The notes under the pieces were generated by a model, which worked only from the letters and a program-made list of their open reading frames with translations, searched no databases and was not told the origin of the DNA. DNA of 6,443 nt from Balneolales bacterium (lineage in GTDB: Bacteria > Bacteroidota > Rhodothermia > Balneolales > Balneolaceae). The position numbers were made by a program, and so were the translations under genes. Location of the stretch: contig JAKSCW010000020.1 in assembly GCA_022360375.1 (NCBI GenBank), forward strand, positions 1 to 6,443, given 5' to 3'. Positions 1-6,345 of this stretch are shown here, one piece after another (the stretch's first letter is position 1; every line of letters begins with the position of its first letter).

Positions 1-365
1 CAAAACTTTCTCCAAACAAAAATAACAGATCGCCTATCAAAATACAATAAAAATGGGAGATGCTACACCAAGAAAGAAGGTTACAAATATGACCAAACCA
101 GAATTACAACAAGAAGTAAGAACAAACCAAAAAACAGATCATGGCTCAGTGGTTGAACGAACTGGGCTCTTTTAACAAAACCCTAAATCCCGAATAGAGT
201 TGAATGGCCATTAGTTTGAACGCTTCTGGCCTTTTCTTTTGAAAAAAAGACTGATCGTTTAAAAAAGCCAGTTCGTCGAAAAAGGCTTTCATTCATCGGT
301 TATTTCCACTTATTCGCAGAAACAGAGGGTACTTTCAGATAAACCAAAACACATACTAACAAAAA
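1..365. other. Gene-free leader region upstream of the lipoprotein gene
   Basis: I see no convincing gene in this stretch. The longest ATG-initiated frame noticed on the + strand is 40 codons (53-175); it has no recognisable motif and its 3' end lies within one arm of an inverted repeat, so I do not call it. The region is A-rich at its left end. It holds an imperfect inverted repeat (153-176 with 257-280), a 5-bp GGCCA/TGGCC hairpin (206-210 with 227-231) followed by a T-rich tract, and a small AAAGCC/GGCTTT hairpin (264-269 with 284-289). It may be a promoter and 5' leader for the lipoprotein gene, or contain the 3' end of an upstream transcript. I found no promoter that I would defend. Confidence 0.5.
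153..280. repeat. Imperfect inverted repeat, possible RNA stem
   Basis: The arm at 153-176 and the arm at 257-280 are inverted copies of each other. They match at 18 of 24 positions without gaps, including nine consecutive bases (CCAGTTCGT in the right arm, 268-276). Allowing one bulged base on each side aligns the flanking A-run and AGCC as well. The 80 nt between the arms contain a smaller GGCCA/TGGCC hairpin (206-231), so a transcript could fold into a long stem with an inner hairpin. The right arm can alternatively pair locally (264-269 with 284-289). It could be a structured leader, the ends of a decayed small mobile element, or chance; nothing here decides between these. Confidence 0.35.
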
Positions 366-2372
366 GTGAAAAAACGAATAGGTCAAATACTAGTACTTGG
401 AGTAATAGTACTCACAGCGTTAACCGCTTGCGAATATCAGTTCGGAGAGTATGATAATGAGGGAGACTCATTAACCCTCGACGAATTGAGCATACCAGGT
501 AGTTTCAATTATGAAACTACAAAAGAGATGGAAATTATATTCCCGGATAACCACAAGCCGCATGTGGCTGATGTTTATCAAACAACCGGGGCAGACACAA
601 CGTATCTGGGCAGACATTTGCTGGACGGAGAAGGTAAATCTTTTACCGTACCTACAGCTTCTAAAGGAATATTTACCGTTCCAATCAGTTTTAACGGATC
701 TGGTAATTACGATTTCACAACTACCGGAGATGTTGAAACAGAAGCTGCCCTGGGTAAAGCTAAAGTTGCCGGAACCTACAATTATATAGGTTCTTATAAT
801 TATTGGGGGGTTCCGGATTACTTAGAAGAAGAAGGAGATGATATTGACAGTGAATTGTTAGCCATTATCAATGAATCCTTACCTGAGACTAAACCGGTTC
901 CGGCGCATAATCCGGAATATCTGGTAGGCAGAGATATGAACACCATTATTACTGACAATGCGGATGTTTGGATTACCTTTGTTCACGAAGGTGCAGGGTG
1001 GCGCAATACGATTGGCTACTTCACTTTCGACGTAAATAACCCACCTGCTACTGTTAACGATATAGATACCTTGAATATCATTTTTCCAAACACGTCGTTC
1101 CTATGGTCGGGCGGGGGACTTTCCTCAGGAGACAAAGTGTACCTGGGTAGGTTTGAACCAAATACGGGTATCGGATGGTTTTTACTCCCCAATGCCTGGA
1201 ACAGGAGAAACCGAACGGTAAATACAAATGTTTCGCAGGTAAAATATTCATTTCGTGATTTTAACACCTTTACCGGAGACGAATACAAGCAACACATGAT
1301 ATTTCTAAAGGATGAAGATCGAGAACTCTTGCTTCTGGGCTTTGAAGATGTGTCCCGTCCCGGGGGAGATAATGACTTTAATGATGCTATTTTTTACGTA
1401 ACCGCCAACCCCTACGATGCAATAGAAACTGCTGAAATCGAAGCAGTGAAGAAACCGGTAGATACGGATGGTGATGGTATAAATGACGGGTATGATGATT
1501 ACCCGAACGATCCCGACCGGGCATACAAAGAATTCTATCCCGGAGAGAATTCGTTCGGAACATTGGCGTTCGAAGATCGCTGGCCAGACCAGGGCGATTA
1601 TGATTTCAATGATGTGGTTACTGATTATCAATTCGAATATGCATTGAATGCCAATAATCAATTGGTTGATATGACCATTCAAACCAAGTTAACCGCAGTA
1701 GGAGGTGAAATTAAAAGTGGCTTTTTCTATGAAATAGAAACTCTTCAATCCAGTCAGGTTAGCTCGGTTACCCGTAGCCTGATTGACGGAAGTGATACAA
1801 CCAGTTATGCAATTACCCAGGCATACATAAGCATGAACCCAAATGGAACGGAAGCCGGGCACACAAGTGCGGTAATTCCAATTTTCCAGGACGCGAAGGA
1901 AATTATGCCAGCACCAAACGGCTATGCAGTAACTAACGTAATCCAGGAATCACCCTATGTTCAGCCTGTTACGGTTAAAACCCGTGTGTTCTTTAACTCT
2001 CCGATTGAAAAATCGTCACTCGGGGCAGCTCCATATAATCCTTTTATTGTAACCAAAGGTAACCGCGGTAATGAAATTCATTTACCTTCGTACAGGCCAA
2101 CAGAACTGGCTGATCTAAGCTTATTTGGAACAAAAGACGATGCCACTATCGAAAATGTAGCCTCAACCAGATATAAGAATGCCGCCGGAGCTCCGTGGGC
2201 AATGCATTTACCGGTTAGTTTCGACTACCCGCAGGAAAACATCAATATCATGGATGTGTATGACTACTTCAAAACATGGGCTGAATCAGGAGGCTACTCC
2301 TATATGGACTGGTACATCGATAAAGAGGGATATAGAAATAATTCTAAAATCTATACCAAATCGGAAAATTAA
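366..2372 (+). CDS. LruC domain-containing lipoprotein (with DUF4114-like segment)
   Basis: This is a predicted exported lipoprotein of 668 residues, probably attached to the outer membrane; its biochemical role is unknown. It starts at GTG (366), because an in-frame stop at 357-359 excludes anything further upstream and the signal peptide begins right there. Residues 1-21 are a lipoprotein signal with lipobox Leu-Thr-Ala and acceptor Cys22, followed by an acidic stretch (EYQFGEYDNEGD) that could help direct surface export. Residues 326-345 carry the FED...GGDNDFNDA signature of DUF4114. Residues 366-384 form an Asp-rich loop like a thrombospondin type 3 calcium-binding repeat. From about 397 to the end is an LruC domain (DUF4842) with FEDRWPDQGDYDFND at 402-416 and the typical PWAMHLP and DWYIDKEGYRN segments near the C-terminus. 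Residues 23 to about 300 match nothing I recognise. A terminator follows directly, so the gene is probably monocistronic. The family assignment is firm; the function is open. Confidence 0.92.
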   Translation: MKKRIGQILVLGVIVLTALTACEYQFGEYDNEGDSLTLDELSIPGSFNYETTKEMEIIFPDNHKPHVADVYQTTGADTTYLGRHLLDGEGKSFTVPTASKGIFTVPISFNGSGNYDFTTTGDVETEAALGKAKVAGTYNYIGSYNYWGVPDYLEEEGDDIDSELLAIINESLPETKPVPAHNPEYLVGRDMNTIITDNADVWITFVHEGAGWRNTIGYFTFDVNNPPATVNDIDTLNIIFPNTSFLWSGGGLSSGDKVYLGRFEPNTGIGWFLLPNAWNRRNRTVNTNVSQVKYSFRDFNTFTGDEYKQHMIFLKDEDRELLLLGFEDVSRPGGDNDFNDAIFYVTANPYDAIETAEIEAVKKPVDTDGDGINDGYDDYPNDPDRAYKEFYPGENSFGTLAFEDRWPDQGDYDFNDVVTDYQFEYALNANNQLVDMTIQTKLTAVGGEIKSGFFYEIETLQSSQVSSVTRSLIDGSDTTSYAITQAYISMNPNGTEAGHTSAVIPIFQDAKEIMPAPNGYAVTNVIQESPYVQPVTVKTRVFFNSPIEKSSLGAAPYNPFIVTKGNRGNEIHLPSYRPTELADLSLFGTKDDATIENVASTRYKNAAGAPWAMHLPVSFDYPQENINIMDVYDYFKTWAESGGYSYMDWYIDKEGYRNNSKIYTKSEN

Positions 2373-2396
2373 AAAGCATTTATAAAACAAATAATT

Positions 2397-2432
2397 AAGG
2401 GTCGTTTCTTTGTGGAAATGACCTTTTTTTTT
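2397..2432 (+). terminator. Rho-independent terminator after the lipoprotein gene
   Basis: The arms 2397-2408 (AAGGGTCGTTTC) and 2415-2426 (GAAATGACCTTT) pair over 12 positions: ten Watson-Crick pairs and two G.U wobbles. They enclose a 6-nt loop, and the 3' arm runs into an uninterrupted T run to 2432. This lies 25 nt after the lipoprotein stop codon and separates that gene from the signalling cassette. The signal is strong on the + strand; the reverse strand offers an A-run on the other side (AAAAAG stretches near 2371), so weak bidirectional use is possible. Confidence 0.85.
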
Positions 2433-2464
2433 ATATACTCAGCAAATATTGTTTATCTCGGTTT

Positions 2465-2477
2465 TTCATTTAATGAA
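2465..2477. promoter_or_regulatory. Candidate operator palindrome upstream of the H-NOX gene
   Basis: TTCATT-T-AATGAA is a perfect inverted repeat with 6-nt arms around one central base, placed 44 nt before the H-NOX start codon in the only sizeable non-coding gap of the cassette. Its position fits an operator for a dimeric regulator. It does not match the FNR/CRP or NnrR consensus sequences that I know, and such an AT-rich palindrome could arise by chance. I could not identify a convincing promoter next to it. Confidence 0.25.
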
Positions 2478-2521
2478 CAGACGATGCAGGGGTAAAAAAT
2501 CATCAACACTATTATTGGTAT

Positions 2522-3061
2522 ATGAAAGGAATAGTATTTACAGAATTCTTGGAAATGGTAGAAAAGAAATTCGGATATGAAATGGTTGATACTATCATTG
2601 AAAAATCTGAATTGGAATCGGAAGGCATTTATACAGCTATAGGTACCTACGATCACTCAGAGATTGTACAATTGATTATTCACTTGAGTTCAGAAACAAA
2701 CATTGATGTAGAAACACTGATTAAAGAATTTGGGAGGTATATTTTTGATGCTTTTTTGAATAATTACCCCATGTTTTTCGATGCTTCTCCGAATGCTTTA
2801 GAGTTCCTGAAATCGATTGATAGTTATATTCATGTAGAAGTAAACAAACTTTACCCGGATGCCACACTCCCAAGTTTTGCTACTGAAATAAAAGATGATG
2901 GAAGCATGGAAATGATTTACCGAAGCGAAAGAAAGATGTCATCTCTTGCATTTGGCTTAATTGAAAGAACCCTGGAATACTATGATGAGGAGTATACTGT
3001 TAGTCGCGAGTTTTTGAATGAAGATGGCAGCAGGGTAAAGTTTACTATCAGTCCCGCTTAA
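2522..3061 (+). CDS. hnoX: H-NOX heme-based nitric oxide sensor (HNOB domain)
   Basis: This is a stand-alone H-NOX protein of 179 residues, the usual length for the bacterial family, expected to be cytoplasmic. It binds heme b and senses gas, normally NO, and passes the signal to a partner kinase by direct contact. The start MKGIVFTEFLEMVE is the canonical N-terminus. His104 (in SYIHVEVNKLYP) is the proximal heme ligand, Pro117 corresponds to the heme-distorting proline, and Tyr133-Ser135-Arg137 form the YxSxR motif that holds the heme propionates. The position equivalent to the distal Tyr140 of the O2-binding Thermoanaerobacter protein is Leu142, which argues for an NO-selective, non-O2-binding pocket. 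The protein contains no cysteine, so the Cys-ligated zinc site of several gammaproteobacterial H-NOX proteins is absent. The next gene, a hybrid kinase, begins 3 nt after the stop codon, as in known H-NOX/kinase pairs. No clear Shine-Dalgarno sequence is seen. Confidence 0.96.
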   Translation: MKGIVFTEFLEMVEKKFGYEMVDTIIEKSELESEGIYTAIGTYDHSEIVQLIIHLSSETNIDVETLIKEFGRYIFDAFLNNYPMFFDASPNALEFLKSIDSYIHVEVNKLYPDATLPSFATEIKDDGSMEMIYRSERKMSSLAFGLIERTLEYYDEEYTVSREFLNEDGSRVKFTISPA

Positions 3062-3064
3062 CTA

Positions 3065-5662
3065 ATGAGTGAAGCAGATCTTATAAATAAAAAACTCCAG
3101 AGGGAGATTAAAGCCCGTAAACAAGCAGAAACAATCCTGGAGAAAAAAGCCCTGGAGCTTTTTACGGCCAATGAAAGACTAAAAGCCCTTAATAATTCCA
3201 AAGATACCTTACTTGAGGCTGTATCCGGAGCGCTTACTATTCTTTTTAAAGAGGATGATCTTAAAACAGCCTTGGAAGACTCCATCAACGTTCTTGGAAA
3301 AAGCAAAGTTGCTGACCGGGTAAGTCTGTTTTTTCTCAAAAGAGAGCATTCTGAACTGGAACTGGATCATTTTCATAGTCATTCATCAGGAAAAGATAGG
3401 CTACTCTACACCGTATTGACACAAAATGAGAAGGCCAGGAACGATTTCTGCCAGTTCTGCGAGCGATTTATTCTCGGCAAAAAACTTGTCCATTTTTCAA
3501 AAAAAGAGAAGCAGACTAAGTTAGTTCTTAAAACCATGGAAATGCTTCGGGTAAATTCCGCAGTTTTGATTCCAGCCACCTACCAGGACCAGTATTATGC
3601 TGTCATCGCCATCGAATACTTTAGCGAAGAATACAAATGGACTCCCATTAAAGAATCCATTTTTTTGGCATATGCAGCAGGTGTCCAATCCGCTATTGAA
3701 CGATTTTATAACCGGATAGCTATTGAGGAGCAACGCCTTTTTTATGAAAATGTTCTGAATTCAATCCCATCAGATCTTGTAGTATTCGATTCTGATCATA
3801 AATATAAATTTATAAACCCGGTGGCGGTTCGGGATCCGAAAGTGAGAAAGTGGTTAATTGGTAAAGATGATTACGATTATGTGAAATATCGAAATAAACC
3901 ACGCGAAATTGCCGACCAGAGAAGGGAAGTATTCAATAAAGTTTTTAAAGAAAAGGAATCGCTTACTTTTGAAGAAAAACTGGTAACCCGGGATGGTGAA
4001 ACCGAATGGATATTACGAAGACTATTCCCGGTAATTGACGAGTTAAGCAATACGGTGGACATGATCATCGGCTATGGTTTGGATATTACCGACATAAAAC
4101 AAACCCAGGAAGAATTAATACAAGCCAGGGAACAGGCGGAAGAATCAAAGCGCTTAAAACAAAAATTCCTGGCTAACATGAGCCACGAAATAAGAACGCC
4201 TATGAACGGAGTTATTGGCATTGTTCATCTTCTTGAAAGAACCTCGCTTGATGCTGAACAAGCCAAATACCTGAACATTCTGAAGGATTCTTCCGAGCAC
4301 CTGTTGCACATCATCAATGAAATTCTGGATGTATCAAAAATCGAAGAAGGTAAACTTGTACTTGTAAAATCACCGGTTCAATTCGAGAACCTGATTGAAG
4401 GGGTGATTCAAAACCTGAAGCCCCGGATAAAAGACAAAAACCTGGCCCTTAAAGTCGATGGCCTTGAAATTTTTGAATCGTATGTACTCGCTGATCCCGT
4501 CCGGATTCGGCAAATTCTTTTAAACCTGGTATCAAATGCAATCAAGTTTACCCACAAAGGGAAGATTTCGGTGCAAACGAAAACCATCAAAGAAACAGCC
4601 GGCAAACACACCTTTTCGATCGAAGTAAAAGACACAGGTATTGGAATTCCGGAGCATAAACTCAATCAGATTTTTGAGGCATTTAACCAGGCCAGTACCG
4701 AAACTACTTCTCAATACGGTGGAACCGGCCTTGGCCTGAACATTGTGAAGGAACTGGTTGATAAGATGGATGGCAAAATTGAAGTGGAAAGTGAGGTAAA
4801 TGTGGGTAGCACATTCAGGGTAACGTTCACTTTCGATAAGGTAAAAAAGAAGAAAGCATTATTTGATACGTCGATAAAACCCATCCAAAGAAATAACAAA
4901 CTGAAAGGGTTCAGGATTCTTTTAGCAGATGATCATGAAGTGAATTACAGCATAGCAAAAGAAATCATTTCGGGATGGGGTGCTGAAGTCTTGTATGTGA
5001 AAGATGGAGAAGAGGCGATAAATTACCTGCTTATGAACGAGGTGGATTTGATCCTCATGGATATGCAAATGCCCAATGTTGATGGAATAGAAGCCACAAA
5101 ACTGATCCGGAAACTGGATAAACCAAAGGCTGATATACCGATTGTCGCCATGACCGCAGCCGCACTGCCTGAAGAACGGGAGAAGTGCCTTCAAAGTGGG
5201 ATGAACGATTACATAGCAAAACCATACAATCCCGGGGTGCTTTTTGAAATTCTTGAAAATTACCTGTTAAAGAGTGAATCCAGCCCGAAAGATAAAAAGG
5301 AGGAAAGTGCTCCGTCTAAGTCAAAATCAGGCTACGACTTAGAGTACCTGAGAGAATTAAGTGGAAATAACACGAAGTTTATTTTAGAGATGGTGAATTC
5401 ATTCATAAATGACATGCCGGAATTAATGGAGGCTATGTTCCGTTCGTTGGAAGGGCCTGATTATGAGGAAATTTCCAAGTTTTCACATAAATCAAAATCG
5501 CTGGCCGGTTACATGGGAAGTAATGAATTGAGGGAAATGCTTATCGGGATTGAAGAAATGGCGGAACAAAAACAGGGTACAGAACGGTTGGAGAAAAAAC
5601 TGAAAAAAGCATCCGCTTTATTAAATAATTTATTGACAGAACTTAAAGAAGTTGAAATATAA
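3065..5662 (+). CDS. H-NOX-associated hybrid sensor histidine kinase (GAF-PAS-HisKA-HATPase-REC-HPt)
   Basis: This is a soluble hybrid histidine kinase of 865 residues with no membrane segment, fitting regulation by the cytoplasmic H-NOX encoded just upstream. Domains in order: a charged coiled-coil or signalling helix (about 1-45), a GAF-type domain (about 46-218) with a Cys129-x-x-Cys132 pair, PAS (about 227-345, ending in DITDIK), a coiled linker, and HisKA with phospho-acceptor His374 in NMSHEIRTPMNG. HATPase_c follows (about 478-592), with Asn487/Asn491 in the N box, DTGIG at 523-527 and GGTGLGL at 552-558. Then come a receiver (about 617-735) with Asp622/Asp623, phospho-acceptor Asp666, Thr697 and Lys719, a polar linker, and an HPt domain (about 757-860) with His808 in SHKSKS. 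All catalytic and phosphotransfer residues are present. The usual Leu of HPt HxLKG is Ser here, which is tolerated in diverged HPt domains. Phosphate should pass H374 to D666 to H808 and then to the downstream receiver, whose start codon overlaps this stop by one base. Confidence 0.95.
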   Translation: MSEADLINKKLQREIKARKQAETILEKKALELFTANERLKALNNSKDTLLEAVSGALTILFKEDDLKTALEDSINVLGKSKVADRVSLFFLKREHSELELDHFHSHSSGKDRLLYTVLTQNEKARNDFCQFCERFILGKKLVHFSKKEKQTKLVLKTMEMLRVNSAVLIPATYQDQYYAVIAIEYFSEEYKWTPIKESIFLAYAAGVQSAIERFYNRIAIEEQRLFYENVLNSIPSDLVVFDSDHKYKFINPVAVRDPKVRKWLIGKDDYDYVKYRNKPREIADQRREVFNKVFKEKESLTFEEKLVTRDGETEWILRRLFPVIDELSNTVDMIIGYGLDITDIKQTQEELIQAREQAEESKRLKQKFLANMSHEIRTPMNGVIGIVHLLERTSLDAEQAKYLNILKDSSEHLLHIINEILDVSKIEEGKLVLVKSPVQFENLIEGVIQNLKPRIKDKNLALKVDGLEIFESYVLADPVRIRQILLNLVSNAIKFTHKGKISVQTKTIKETAGKHTFSIEVKDTGIGIPEHKLNQIFEAFNQASTETTSQYGGTGLGLNIVKELVDKMDGKIEVESEVNVGSTFRVTFTFDKVKKKKALFDTSIKPIQRNNKLKGFRILLADDHEVNYSIAKEIISGWGAEVLYVKDGEEAINYLLMNEVDLILMDMQMPNVDGIEATKLIRKLDKPKADIPIVAMTAAALPEEREKCLQSGMNDYIAKPYNPGVLFEILENYLLKSESSPKDKKEESAPSKSKSGYDLEYLRELSGNNTKFILEMVNSFINDMPELMEAMFRSLEGPDYEEISKFSHKSKSLAGYMGSNELREMLIGIEEMAEQKQGTERLEKKLKKASALLNNLLTELKEVEI

Positions 5663-6036
5663 TGGAACACAAAGTACTTATTGTTGATGATGACGAAAGT
5701 ATGACCAAATTGCTTGAAGTAGTATTAAAATCAGACTACCAGGTTATTATTTCTCATACACTAACGGATGGTTTGGAGCAAATCAATACGGAACAGCCAA
5801 GTGCGGTTGTTGTAGACTTAAACCTGGATGGGGAAAAAGGGGATGATCTGATCCAGACTATCCGGCGGGATGTATCAGAGTGGCTGCCGATCATAGTACT
5901 TTCCGGGAAAGAAAAATCGGAAGACCGGATTCGTTGTTTTGAGATGGGAGTTGATGATTATTTGTCAAAACCTTTTAACCCTGTTGAGCTTAAACTCCGG
6001 TTAAAAAGGCATGTGGAAAAATATACACGTCTTTGA
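5662..6036 (+). CDS. Single-domain response regulator (receiver only)
   Basis: This CheY-like receiver protein of 124 residues is the likely final phosphate acceptor of the relay, taking phosphate from HPt His808 of the preceding kinase. The acidic residues Asp9-Asp10-Asp11, phospho-acceptor Asp52 (in VVVDLNLDG), Ser81 and Lys103 (in YLSKPF) are all in place, so it should be a working receiver. It starts at ATG 5662, overlapping the kinase stop by one base (TAATG), which suggests translational coupling. No output domain follows: the protein ends soon after the last receiver helix (HVEKYTRL). The C-terminal stretch PVELKLRLKRHVEK resembles the end of receivers that normally lead into an OmpR-type DNA-binding domain, but only 90 nt separate this stop from the next gene and no such domain is encoded there. 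It presumably acts by protein contact; the target is not in this window. Confidence 0.95.
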   Translation: MEHKVLIVDDDESMTKLLEVVLKSDYQVIISHTLTDGLEQINTEQPSAVVVDLNLDGEKGDDLIQTIRRDVSEWLPIIVLSGKEKSEDRIRCFEMGVDDYLSKPFNPVELKLRLKRHVEKYTRL

Positions 6037-6060
6037 TTGTTCCTTGTTCTGAACTTTAAT
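6033..6060 (+). promoter_or_regulatory. Possible sigma-70-like promoter before the small membrane protein and mutL
   Basis: TTGATT (6033-6038) and TTTAAT (6055-6060) are separated by 16 nt and match the -35/-10 consensus at 4 of 6 and 5 of 6 positions. They lie at the end of the receiver gene, 66 nt before the next start codon. Many Bacteroidota primary promoters have a different form (TTTG and TAnnTTTG), and AT-rich DNA gives such matches by chance, so this is tentative. It would allow the mutL unit to be transcribed separately from the signalling cassette. Confidence 0.22.
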
Positions 6061-6126
6061 CCCAGAAGTTGTACTTTCAGGGGTAGACTTTTCGTTAAGT
6101 GAGAAACCGCAATTAACGCTGGTATT

Positions 6127-6336
6127 ATGCTTAGACCCATGTTTGGCTACAGGCCGAAACCCAAAAAATTTGACCTGCCATTTAGGTATTACGATCCGGA
6201 AAAGGATGAGAAAGAAAAGCGTAGAAAACGCATCAAATTTCAAACGCATAACCGGGTTAAACCCAAACAATCAATCAGAGTATTCTTTTTAGCTATTTTT
6301 TTAGCGTTGGTAGTATATCTCATAAGCATTTTATAA
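6127..6336 (+). CDS. Small basic protein with one C-terminal membrane segment, upstream of mutL
   Basis: This is a protein of 69 residues and unknown function. Residues 1-47 are hydrophilic and strongly basic, with a Tyr/Pro-rich start (MFGYRPKPKKFDLPFRYYDP) and a Lys/Arg/Glu-rich run (EKDEKEKRRKRIKF). Residues 50-69 are a single hydrophobic helix reaching the C-terminus (FFLAIFLALVVYLISIL). This is the layout of a tail-anchored inner-membrane protein with its basic part in the cytoplasm. The start could be ATG 6127 or ATG 6139 (residue 5); the second gives the more natural start MFGYRPK, and neither has a clear ribosome binding site. The frame is open upstream only back to a stop at 6100-6102. 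The mutL start lies 9 nt beyond the stop codon, so the two are probably co-transcribed. I cannot name the family; the length, the membrane helix and the tight spacing make it a real gene in my view. Confidence 0.8.
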   Translation: MLRPMFGYRPKPKKFDLPFRYYDPEKDEKEKRRKRIKFQTHNRVKPKQSIRVFFLAIFLALVVYLISIL

Positions 6337-6345
6337 CCCCCGTTC

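Noticed and set aside
53..175. A 40-codon ATG-initiated frame in the leader region
   Set aside because: It has no recognisable motif and no ribosome binding site, an A-rich composition that favours open frames, and its end falls inside the inverted repeat arm. It may be chance or a short leader peptide.
135..200. tRNA-like look of GCTCAGTGGTTGAAC followed by CTCTTTTAAC and AATCCCGAA
   Set aside because: The D stem pairs only partly, no five-base anticodon stem forms, and there is no matching acceptor stem or T arm. It is a resemblance only.
206..240. GGCCA...TGGCC hairpin followed by TTTTCTTTT as a terminator
   Set aside because: The stem is only 5 bp with a 16-nt loop and the T tract is interrupted. 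It is too weak to call, and the gene it would terminate is not in the window.
329..338. GTACTTTCAG occurring both here and at 6071-6080, each shortly before a start codon
   Set aside because: Repeated 10-mers are expected several times by chance in a window this long, and neither copy has a matching -33 element at a suitable distance.
1016..1682. Reverse-strand open frames inside the lipoprotein gene, and similar ones inside the kinase gene
   Set aside because: They lie wholly within well-supported genes on the other strand, encode no recognisable domain, and are explained as shadows of the real reading frames.
6061..6083. Hairpin CCCAGAAGT / ACTTTCAGGG after the receiver gene
   Set aside because: The stem needs a bulge and a mismatch and is not followed directly by a T run. 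It is not a convincing terminator, so read-through into the mutL unit remains possible.
6037..6126. A lost DNA-binding domain downstream of the receiver through frameshift
   Set aside because: Only 90 nt separate the receiver stop from the next gene, far too short for a winged-helix domain, and no remnant is recognisable in any frame.
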